Shown here piece after piece: positions 48,165 through 58,020 of a stretch of 64,000 bases of DNA. The stretch is from Epiperipatus broadwayi (lineage: Eukaryota; Onychophora; Udeonychophora; Euonychophora; Peripatidae). A model generated the notes under the pieces. It was not told the DNA's origin, ran no database searches, and was given only the letters and a program-made list of their open reading frames with translations. Positions within the stretch are counted from its first letter, which is position 1; each line of letters starts with the position of its first letter. Location of the stretch: contig JAQFVV010006273.1 in assembly GCA_028023455.1 (NCBI GenBank), forward strand, positions 1,362,001 through 1,426,000. Direction: 5' to 3'. Both the position numbers and the translations under genes were made by a program.

Positions 48165-49990
48165 GGTTGTTTTCTCATTCTTGGTGTTCGCCTTAAGATG
48201 TCGCTACTTCTAGGTAAATTCCTAGAAATATACCATTTCACCGGCCTTCACCCAACCAAAGAGGAATTTTTCTACATTATAAACGCAGAAAAGTCCTCAC
48301 GTTATGTTGGACAGAGGAGGCAGCGACAGAAGCCAATACAAAGAGACTTCTTTCTATGATAAAACACAGAAAGAGTTCCCGACGGCTGCCGGTTATGGCT
48401 TTGTTTCTATGCTAAAAGCAAAGAGAAAGAAATGCCTTGATTGGCTGCCGTAGTAGTCGATTTTGTTCATCATTTTCTCGTAATAGTAGAATATCTATTT
48501 TCTCTGTAGTTTCGGGTGAGAGTGTGTGTATTTGAAGCAGTCGTAGTTTTTTTAAATTTGATAAGACGTCTATTTTTTTTAATGTGTTGTAACTTACTTT
48601 ACTGTTGTAAGTTTAGTAATAATGTCCTGAAGATTCCATTATGAAGGGGTAACCCTCAAAAATTGCTTTTAAGGATGCGAAAGGGAAAAAAATTTAAAGG
48701 ATCACGCGAAAAGTACCGTTTTCGCGAGAATTCATCCGTGACCAGTTACTTTTGCTATATATATATACGCACAAACAAAAACAACCCACTGTCTAATTAT
48801 TAGGAATTACTTGTCCGAAAAATAAAATTAGTCGGGTATTATTTTTTTTTTTGTTTTGTTACATTTATTATTTCAAAATAAGATTAGTTTTTATATCTAC
48901 ACACTAACAAAAACATTCCAGTTCTTGATTAATTACTGTCTTTAAAAAAAAAAAAGCAAATTCAACAGGGTTTGATTTTTTTCAATGGAGTCTTTGAATT
49001 ATGGTTTGTTTGTTTTTATATATACACAAGATTTACCAAAAAAAAAAAGAAAGAAACCCACTTTCTGATTAATTACTGTCGAAAGAAACGCAAATTAGTC
49101 GGCTATCATTTTTAAATTTAGTATTTCAATAACGGTACCCTTTTTATATAGACAGATTTAACAAAAACAACTTACTTTCTGATTCATTACTGATTCCCTC
49201 CCCCAAAAAAAAAAACAGAAATTAGTCGGGTATCATTTTTCAATCGAGTCTTTTAATGAAGGTCCTTACTAATAGTAGTCGGGTATCAATTCTAAATTGT
49301 AGTATATAAATTACGTTATTTTTGATAGATTTAGAATTACGTCTTGCTTTTTTAATAAAATGATTGATTTACTCTTGACCAAAAATACCGTAACTTTAAA
49401 AAAAGACACACATAAAATCCAAAAAAAAAAAAAAGAGAGAAAAAGCCCCATAATTTTAAAGACACACACACACATACAAACTCAAAAACAATCTAAGATT
49501 AATAAATATTGACTTATTACGTCTTGCTTTTGAATCAAATTATTGATTTACTCTTGCAAAAAAAATACCGTAACTTTTAAAAAACACACCTAAAGTTAAA
49601 AAAAAAAAAAATTCAAAAAAGCCCCGTAACTTTAAAGACACACACACAAACTCAAAACCAAGATAAGATTAATAAACATTTACTTATTATGTCTTGCTTT
49701 TGAATAAAATTATTGATTTACTCTTGCAGAAAAAAAAAAAAAGACTGTAACTTTAAAAAGACACACACAAAGTCAAAAACAAGATAAGATTAATAAACAT
49801 TTACAAAAATGAAAAAAAATAACATCATATAATAGTATTAGTTAGTAGAATATTTTATTACAAATCTAAGATTTCAGATCTTTTTAGATCAAATCGAACA
49901 TTTAGGTCCGGCCCGGAATCGTTATATGTATATGTTTTTGATTAGCATCAACGCCATCTTAAGGCGAACATCAAGGATGAGAATACAACC
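48165..49990. mobile_element. Non-autonomous TIR transposon, copy 2 (1826 bp)
   Basis: Same family and orientation as 20362-22013. TIRs lie at both ends, and an exact 8-bp target-site duplication AAATGCTC is at 48157-48164 and 49991-49998. It is longer than copy 1 mainly because the array of about 180-bp units (ATTACGTCTTGCTTTTGAAT start) has three recognisable units (49337, 49517, 49687) instead of two. The 53-codon ORF (48198-48359) is also open. Many differences from copy 1 are CG/TG or CG/CA changes. Confidence 0.92.
48198..48359 (+). CDS. Short ORF of the TIR transposon (doubtful coding)
   Basis: 53 codons: MSLLLGKFLEIYHFTGLHPT then KEEFFYIINAEKSSRYVG and a basic tail ending RDFFL. The same ORF is open in copy 1 at 20395-20556. 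Between the copies I count six amino-acid differences and no synonymous change, mostly CpG transitions. This argues against protein-level selection. The ATG lies at the edge of the TIR. It does not resemble a transposase. Confidence 0.3.
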   Translation: MSLLLGKFLEIYHFTGLHPTKEEFFYIINAEKSSRYVGQRRQRQKPIQRDFFL

Positions 49991-49998
49991 AAATGCTC

Positions 49999-52739
49999 TA
50001 ATAGTATTTTCTATAATAAGATTATATCTTAAATAGTGAACTATTTTTTAAAAAATAAAACAATTGTATCATGAAGTTTTTTACAAAAATAAATTAATTG
50101 AAGTTACATGTTTTAATTTAACAATTAACACAATGGATTACTTAAAAGTTTTGGATCATTGGGAAATTTATCAAAACAATGGCAGGATGAAATAGACTTA
50201 ATGAAGATGAAGACTAAAAAAAAAAAATTAAAGTAATTAAAATATTCTATGAAATAATACATACAATATTAATGGTTGTTATATTTAACATATATTTTAC
50301 GAAAAAAAATGCTTATTCACTTACAAAAGGATTGTTTATATCTATAAGAAAAAGAATTCGAAATATTAAATGAAATATATATGCATGAGTAGATTTATGA
50401 GTATTTATTGTAAAACTTGGCTTTCTAATTTTATTATAAAATTTTTTGGTAAACACGTCATAACTATTACTAAAAGACTTTTATAAATGAATAAATAGTT
50501 AAATAAAATGTATTATTATTATTTGATGTATTTTTGTTTATGGAGCCACAATACAGTAATGTAAATTGAGATTATGCTAAATGATTAGTTTTTTTTATTT
50601 AGAATAAAAATAACAATGTGAGTTCATTGAAAATAATATGTTTGGGGGAAAAAAAAACAACATGAAAATAATTTATTTAAAAATCAAATATGATACGATG
50701 TACATGTTAATATTCAAGAAACATAAAAATAATTTATTTAGAAAAACAAAATGCAATACTATAATATTTAGGAAAACAAAAAATGATAAATTTATTTAGA
50801 AAACAAACCAGATGCTATTTACATTTTAATATACAATGCAAATCATTATAAAAAAGTACTTTTGAAAAAGCAACCAAGAATTAAAAATGTAATTTATTAG
50901 CATCATGAATATTGTTCAGCAATATAATAAAAAGGTTTTGATCCAAGTCTTAAGTGACAAATTTTGTATTTGTACTCTAAATGTTTAGCACTATTATTTT
51001 TTTCTATTGAAGCATAACCTAATGATGCAGTGAAAATTGTAACATTTAAGGTGTATCTGCTATTTGAAATAAATATGTTTATTGAAATTTTTTGCCATAC
51101 GTATTATTCACTTTTATTCATTACAAAATTTTACCTCATCAGAAATTTAAATAATATATTTGAAATATACATTTGTTGCAATTTTTACCATACGTCATTT
51201 CATATATCCTTTTTTTGATTTGTGAAATTTTTGCCCTTATGGATAATTTCTTCCAGAATAAAAATTTTTTTTCTTCAATCATTTGACAAACATATTATTC
51301 CAATATTGTTATTTTCCTTTTTTTACAGACGTATATAATTTTAAAGGGTTTGATATTATTTTCATACTAAAACACAAACAAACTAATCCATTAACATTTG
51401 TCAACATTCACATTGTATGGTGGCTCTGATAACAGATGGTAAGTATAAGTGAATGGCACTTATTGTTTTAATATGGGTATATTGCAATATCAGACTAACA
51501 TGAAGATTGATCATTCACATGGGTTGTATATATGTTATGCTATTTTGTATTAATGATCATTCACAAAGATGATAGTTGCACCAAAAATCATACTTATTCA
51601 CATATTAAAAAATTATATCTGTTTATACTGTAATGATGACTAATTTCTCTTCTTAGTAGATAGCATATGTATATTGCTTACATTTATTGTTTCATAAAAA
51701 TATTGAATTATTTTGTAAGATAGACAGCCATATATAGTAACAGTAATTCAGAACAGTCATTATTATTTGTTAAAATCATATGAAAATATAAAAAACAGAA
51801 TTTTTCCACGTTATGCATGGGTAATAATCATTTATATTAGATTAAGAGGTGAGAAGTGTCTAATCACATTAGAATGAATGATCCAACAAGGACATAATGC
51901 TGTTTCTTTCATTTACAAATATGCCTATTCACAGTAAAAGTAAAGTTGAATGAGTTTTTTTTTTTTTAATTTTATATAAATTTATGATTTATTGAGCTAT
52001 GTAGATGTGGACAAACACAAACTATGAAATACATAGTTAATGATTAACAAAGCTATGATTATAGTAGCAGAATTGAAGGCCTTAATAAAACAATTGGTGA
52101 TTTAATCTCCTTTGAAATTTAATAGACTCCTTTATGATATTTTGCTAATAATTAAGATATCTAATTAAAAAAAATCCATATGATAAATAAATTTTCTTTT
52201 TTTTACCATATGAAATTATCAAAATAATTTTATTTTAAAATTATAATGTTAGTTTACAAATAAAACTAATACAAATTCTTTTTTTAAAATTTACTAAATG
52301 TAATATCTTTCAAAATTAATTTCTGAAAGTTAGTACTAAAATATTTCATTTAAATAATGATGTAATAAAAAAAATATAGCCAACTATTACTTGATAAATG
52401 TAAATCTTATTATTATGAATAATGTTACTGGCCTTTCTTCAAATTTATACAAATATTTACAAAATTATGTATAGTTTAAAATAAAATGTTATTAAGTTTT
52501 TCAAGAAGTCTATAGTTTGAAAATAATTTAATGATTTTTTTTTTTTCATATATTGTATTTTACATTTCATTATATTAATTATTTAGCAATGGAGGGTGGA
52601 TTAGTCTATGCATTTTTTAAAAGTTATAACACAAAATATGTTAAGAACTCTCTAGAATATGTATTCTCCAACTAAACATTCCACAATTTATCAAAAAAAA
52701 ACAAACAGTAGATTGACACATTAAATTTTTGATAAATAC
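49999..52739. other. Intronic sequence, no feature recognised
   Basis: 2.7 kb of AT-rich intron between the TIR transposon and exon d. No repeat family was recognised apart from local A/T runs. Confidence 0.5.
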
Positions 52740-52805
52740 CTGAACCTTCAATATCCCTTCGAATATATTCTTCAGGGTTATCTTCAAAAACCTCTTCATC
52801 GGAAG
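52740..52805 (-). CDS. CSE1L: CSE1L exon d
   Basis: This 66-nt exon enters and leaves in phase 1. The acceptor is CAATTAG and the donor is GTATTT. Joined to exon c it reads [25 protein letters not shown], matching FRAADEEAFEDNSEEYIRRDLEGS in vertebrates. The 81-nt intron on its 5' side has no in-frame stop, so an unspliced reading also stays open (see findings). Family conservation clearly supports splicing. Confidence 0.96.
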
Positions 52806-52886
52806 CTAATTGATGAATTAAAACAGAAATAAAATACCTAAAACCGATAAAAATAGTAATAAATATCATTAACGGAACTGTGATAC

Positions 52887-53016
52887 CTCTGAATTCAATA
52901 TTTGGTAAAATAACTTTTTCACAGATGTTATTTAAAACAGTTTCTTCTTTAAATAAGCTTTGATTATGTGGCCGCTCAGCAACCGATGCAAGAAATTGAA
53001 TAGCATTACTCACAAG
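52887..53016 (-). CDS. CSE1L: CSE1L exon c
   Basis: This exon is 130 nt. It enters in phase 0 after TAATAG and leaves in phase 1 before GTATCA. It encodes [20 protein letters not shown] and then a region ending [13 protein letters not shown], almost the same as the human [16 protein letters not shown] and CEKVIVPNMEFR blocks. An ATG-initiated ORF can be read across it, but it is an internal exon. The real reading continues from KYDL of exon b into LVSNA. Confidence 0.97.
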
Positions 53017-53105
53017 CTATTAAAATATATATGTATGCATTCATAATCTTTATAGTAAAATTAAATATGAAAAATTGATGCAAAATTATTTGATAAATCT
53101 CTTAC

Positions 53106-53273
53106 CAAATCATATTTCACTTGATTCCCTGTAGTGACTAATAAATTCCAAACTACAGTCACAAAACCCGAAAGATAGGGTTGAAATTCTTCATCATATT
53201 TTTGGGCATAAAGAGTAATATTATCACATATTTGAGATTTTAATTGTTCTAAAAGACCAGCTTCTTCTGTATC
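53106..53273 (-). CDS. CSE1L: CSE1L exon b
   Basis: This exon is 168 nt, or 56 codons, phase 0 at both ends. The acceptor is TTTATAG and the donor is GTAAGAG. It begins DTEEAGLLEQLKSQICDN and ends GNQVKYDL, collinear with the family (AGLLELLKSQICDN ... VKYDL in human). It covers HEAT-repeat helices of the Cse1 domain. It lies 4.1 kb after exon a and only 89 nt before exon c. Confidence 0.96.
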
Positions 53274-54500
53274 CTATAAAATCACAATTTATAAAAATAA
53301 TAAAATAAGTTTCAAAATATCAGTTAGCATTAATAATTAATATATTATGATAAAAAAATGTATAATTTCTTTAGTTTCCAAATTGTTTATCAGAAATAAA
53401 ATGTTTATAAACAGAATAAAAATTTAGATATAATAAAAAATAATGACTAAATTGATCACCTATTTCTAATGTTCTAAATGAATTTAGTAATTTATCTATG
53501 CAGATACCAAAATCAATGCCTCAATTCAGTTATGAGAATCACTATAATATACAGTACTGTTCAATGTTTTGAAATAAAATGAAAAAAGTAGTCAATCATC
53601 TATTAAAGATCATTTGAAATACATGAAAGTTCTTATAATTTAAAATAATGTAAGCAAATAATGTATCAATGAAAATGGCAATCATTTTTAAAGTTATGAA
53701 ATTTTGAAAATTAAAGTCACATTGTTATCAAAGACAAAAAAAACAACAACTCTTTGACACTATTTTAATATAATTATGATTGCAACAGCAAACAATAATA
53801 TATTGCACAAATCATTTACCAATGTTATCCCTTAATGAATGACATTTCAGAAAAAACTGGCAATACACTCTCCAAAGTTGCTGCAGGAATAAATTTAATA
53901 ATATATGTGAAAAAATTATAGAAATATATAAATGGATGCGAATTCAAAATAATTAAATTACATATACATAAAAAATATTCATAATTACTAAATATTTCTG
54001 AGTATATTTTAAATTTAATGTGTTAATTTTTTTTATGTGTATGAATACAATTATTTGATTCACCTTTATATATGATTTCTTGTTAATATATTATTATAAT
54101 GTATTTCATCTCTATCATTCAGATAGTAACAAGGAGTAGAGATGCTGATATGTCAGTGCAATAATAAGCAATCACACATATAATGAACCTGAAATTGCAT
54201 TTTTTGCCTGTAAATTTTCTATAAAAATATTCTAAAGAGCATATATGTATGTTTTATGTGTGAAAGTAATTTAGGATAACTAAAAAACAAGATATTATGA
54301 TCAAGTGATAACATCTGATCATTGGTGATTTACCATTACTTGCTAATCTCTTCATATAATTTGTTCTAATATCACAAATTTGTAACTAAACTATAAATCA
54401 AGCTCATATCATTAAGATACATAAGAATTCTATATGTATAAACTAAAGTTTATACAAATAGAATAATACAATAATTTTAACACATCTAAGAAACTAATTA
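53274..54500. other. Intronic sequence, no feature recognised
   Basis: AT-rich intron 5' of exon b in the transcript. Nothing is supported. Confidence 0.45.
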
Positions 54501-54504
54501 AAGG

Positions 54505-54585
54505 AGTTCTGATATAAAATAACATTTTAATTGTCAAAGCTTTAAGTTCTAATATAAAATAACATTTTAAGTCAAAGCTATAAAA
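54505..54585 (+). repeat. 40-bp tandem duplication
   Basis: AGTTCT(G/A)ATATAAAATAACATTTTAA followed by GTCAAAGCT occurs twice, at 54505 and 54545. The second copy lacks a few bases. Confidence 0.75.
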
Positions 54586-55454
54586 CAATAAAAAAATTTC
54601 ATTTTCTTTGATAGCATAATTCATTGAAAAGAAAAAAAAACTAACAAATAACCGTATATGTAGTTATGAGATAAAAATTCTCTCTCAGCAAGTGGATTAA
54701 TAATGTTCAAAATAAATGTTATCATGCACAAAATTTTCATATTATATAAAATGCAAATATTCTATAATATAAATAACATGTTTTGGCAATATAATATTTG
54801 AAATAAATTTACTTCAACCTGACATAATTTATCTAGAATCATAATAGAATATTCTACATAATGTCTAGCATTTTTTTTTTAGAAAAGTATAATAGAAAAC
54901 AGAAGAAACACTTCATTAATATACAAAAGAAAAGAAAATTTTATTTTTAACATTTAACAAAGTGGAAAATGAAAAGACCTTGGTGAAACTTAATTAAAAT
55001 GGCAAAAGTTATAAATATTTGACAACAAACAAGTAACAATTTAACAGTAATGATAAAATACATACTTTGCTAAAATGTTAGATTATTTCATATTTGATCT
55101 AAAATTTAATCAGTAATCTATAAATACCTAGAAAATATGTTAAGATAATTTTATTTTATATATATATAGTCTTGAAGATTTAGACATTATATATAATACT
55201 TCAATCTTACACAGTGCCACTAATATATCAATTTAATTAAATTATGTAATAGTGATATTATTGAAATTAAGGACTAGAAAATCGGATTTTGTACATGTAT
55301 TGAAGTGGATGATAATACCTAATAAAAACTTCTCTATATGCTAACTTGTTTATGAAATGTCTCCATTATTGACATAAGACAACTATATATAATGTTCAAA
55401 GAAAATATACAATATTAATTTCTGACTATAAATATCTTGGAAGTTCATAAGAAG

Positions 55455-55535
55455 CTTAAGCACGTAAAGTGACAGATCTGGAGCTGTGATTCGTGGACCT
55501 TGAGCTCCAGAATCTGTTAGTCTACCACCAACCTA
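55455..55535 (-). other. Stem-loop of unknown identity
   Basis: On the minus strand CAGATTCTGGAGCT and AGCTCCAGATCTG form a stem of about 13 bp with one bulge, with loop CAAGGTCCACGAATCAC. It is preceded by GGTTGGTGGTAGACTAAC, which resembles a tRNA A box. It also reads open as VGGRLTDSGAQGPRITAPDL, but no CSE1L sequence is missing here. A tRNA-related SINE piece is possible. Confidence 0.3.
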
Positions 55536-55705
55536 TAATATGCAGAGCAATTTCTGAGCATAACGACAAAATGTTTTATTTACTTATATCATTTCATAAA
55601 TAGTATTAAAAACTTCTCAAGTAGCATAACTGATAGTGATATAAAATCTGTATCAAATTGTATTTAAATCACATACACACACAAAGACTACATTGTTCAT
55701 ATAGT

Positions 55706-55850
55706 AGTGTCATTCAGTGCAAGTCAGAGTAATCAATGGATGCAGGAAGATTTGTGCATAAATCTCTATCTAGTGCTTACTCATCCAATATCCCCCAGAC
55801 TAGTTTCTAGCTTGTGGCTTTCATCAGTGAGGAGCCTGGGATCTGAGAGC
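55706..55850 (-). repeat. Dispersed repeat family S, copy 3 (best core)
   Basis: Same family as 32933-33075, about 85 percent alike by eye over CAGAGTAATCAATGGATGC to TAGTTTCTAGCTTGTGGCTT. The minus strand carries CTGATGA (55827-55821), AAGC-CACAA-GCTA and GAAA (55807-55804). Confidence 0.75.
55804..55827 (-). other. Hammerhead-ribozyme-like core, family S
   Basis: CTGATGA, AAGC-CACAA-GCTA, GAAA, CTAGTC. Stem II is 3 bp here and would be 4 bp with the GCTT seen in copy 2. Flanks CCCAG and CTGGG could pair. Too few bases lie between CCCAG and CTGATGA for a normal stem I, so this may be a minimal, remnant or coincidental motif. Confidence 0.35.
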
Positions 55851-57050
55851 ACAAAAACAAAACAAGGAGAAACAAATGTTTTTTTAAATTATTTTAAGTT
55901 AAATTTATATTTTAAATAATTAAGATCAACAAAATAAACTTTTTCAGATTCATATACAAATCAAAGTTACTCTTAACTACCACTTAATTTGTTAGATTAG
56001 ACTGAACATGGATATTTCTTACAGAAGTTTTTATATTTTCTAAATTTAAATTTCAAAGTTCTTAATTAATATTAAATTTGATTATATTTCAACCTAATTT
56101 TATTTTAATCAGTCTCTCTACCTTCTACTATAGTTTATTTCAATATTTTAGACAAATGCATTAATAAAAACTAATTGGTTATAAAATAATCAATTCAATT
56201 TGTTTATACATCTATATGCATATTTTAATGAAAAAATATTATATAATTTAGTATTAAGTTTCATTATTTAACTCAACTATTAGCAGAATATTTTAATATA
56301 TTTTGCTGATTTATCATACTTATTTTATATGATAAATAAAAATATTCATATCTAAAACTATTTCATACTATTTCAAAATCCAAATTAAGCAGATATAATA
56401 ATTGAAAAACAATTAAGAATTTTGTATCTAAACCATAAATCATATCTGTGAATGATAATTTGTAGATTTTCTTTGAATAGTTTAAAATGATACTAATGGT
56501 TGCCAACACCATCACATATTCAGAACTCTATTCCAGATCTGCATCTATTAAAAGTTAGAATAATCAAGACATTCTATTATTTCTTAAAATTTCTACTTAG
56601 AACTGATGTATACATTTTACAGACTATAACTTATAATAGTAAACTTTTAGATCTGGATCTACTATATTTCAATACAAAGACCATAAACTAGAAAATAATC
56701 TGAAGATATGGATAAGACAGCATTGAATATTGATCCAGTAAATATAACCATCTGGATCTATTGATTATTCAAGCTTATAAGGGATAGCTGCAATGAAGTA
56801 GAATAAAAAGAGTTCACATCTGAAAATTATTGTAAAATCTGGGATCAAGAAATTTTTAGTTTTTGATTTTATCATCCTATATTGCTGATGTCCGATACAA
56901 ACAACAATAGATAGATAAAAGCAAAGCAAAGTAACATGAAAATCCAGAACTTTCTTATGCAGAACTATTAGAGAAGAGAAAATGAAACTTAGCATAGATT
57001 TCAGTACAAAATGAGACATAATCAATAGATGAAAGACTACACTTATTTGT
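55851..57050. other. Intronic sequence, no feature recognised
   Basis: AT-rich; the readings here look like chance ORFs. Confidence 0.45.
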
Positions 57051-57174
57051 GGCATCTTAAAAAAATTATAACCCAACTATCAGAAATAATAAAAAACTAA
57101 ATGCCCATACTTGGCATCTTAAAAAAATTATAACCCAACTATCAGAAATAATAAAAAACTAAATGCCCATACTA
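57051..57174 (+). repeat. 62-bp tandem duplication
   Basis: GGCATCTTAAAAAAATTATA followed by ACCCAACTATCAG and ending ATGCCCATACT is repeated without visible change at 57051 and 57113. It is a recent duplication or a local assembly artefact. Confidence 0.9.
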
Positions 57175-57353
57175 ATTGCTGCCTAAAAACAAAATCATAC
57201 TTATACAATTCTTTTTACCAAAAAAAAAAAAAAACACTACAGATTTTATTTTGTAAAAAAAATTATCTAAACACACTCAGATATTTACCTATCTTCAACA
57301 TAGTTTTATAAAATATTATCTATTTGCAAAGCTCATTATATAATATTAGTTAC

Positions 57354-57446
57354 CTCTGTTTGAAGTAATTTATTGTCGACAGTTAATAAGGTTAGAAAAT
57401 GTTTCATCCAACCACCCATATTGTCTTCAAAAAATTCTGGCAAATC
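57354..57446 (-). CDS. CSE1L: CSE1L exon a (first exon of the gene in this window)
   Basis: This exon is 93 nt, or 31 codons, phase 0 at both ends. It starts after ATAG and ends before GTAACT. It encodes DLPEFFEDNMGGWMKHFLTL and then an LTVDNKLLQTE-type tail, the strongly conserved DLPEFFEDN block of the Cse1 domain. The next exon toward the N-terminus would encode the segment ending in a SKLFYSLNFQ-like motif. I could not find it up to 64000, so the upstream intron exceeds 6.5 kb. Confidence 0.95.
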
Positions 57447-58020
57447 CTATTAAATGGCAAAATAAAAATTTTTAATTGTATAAATTTAATCTCCAAATAT
57501 AACCCCCCCCCCAAAAAAAAAAAGCACATATAACATTAAAATAAATAAACAATATCTAATAAATATACACAAACATCTATACATACAATAAATCAAGAAA
57601 TAGCAAGTGTACTCTTAAAATATAAGATATTTTAGAAACCAATACACTATTAAAACAAAATATGGAACATACTAATTAATGTATAAAATACTGAAAATAA
57701 ATTAAGTTATATATTATATTAAACACATAAAGACACAAACTGAAAAGATGAAGGTTGACTAAATAAATCCAAAAATATGACCAATAGAAGAGATGAAAAC
57801 ATTTGTAATACAATAAAATTTTTAGAGAGTGAAGATAAAAATCATGTATTATATAAAAATAATTATCATGAAATTCCTTTAACATTTTTGGATGTTAACA
57901 AATACAAAAATCATTTTAATGTATTTATTTTCAATCACTATTATGCAAAGTATCAGAAAATTATTCTGATTATAAATCACTGAAAAAAAAAAATCTTTTG
58001 TTAAAAAAGAATTTCATTAT
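57447..58020. other. Intronic sequence, no feature recognised
   Basis: AT-rich; CCCCCCCC followed by an A-run at 57503-57522. The 68-codon reading at 57777-57983 is not recognised. Confidence 0.4.

Larger units (their letters stand above)
10083..57446 (-). other. CSE1L: Partial gene: exportin-2 (CSE1L/CAS), nine internal exons
   Basis: Exportin-2 is a HEAT-repeat karyopherin. With RanGTP it carries importin-alpha out of the nucleus so that classical import can continue. Nine exons on the minus strand, read from 57446 down to 10083, match the central Cse1 domain in unbroken order. They total 944 nt (about 315 residues), roughly residues 225-540 of the 971-residue human protein. All junctions are GT-AG and all phases agree. 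Introns in transcript order are about 4080, 89, 81, 6496, 81, 10288, 12264 and 13041 nt. The first and last coding exons, promoter and poly(A) site are outside the window, since no neighbouring exon was recognised at 57447-64000 or 1-10082. No stop or frameshift was seen in any exon, so the gene looks functional. The assignment rests on remembered family sequence, not a search. Confidence 0.95.

Noticed and set aside
52672-53013. 113-codon ORF taken as a single membrane protein
   Set aside because: It is exon c, an unspliced 81-nt intron (the hydrophobic part), exon d and the start of the next intron. Family comparison shows the splice junctions.
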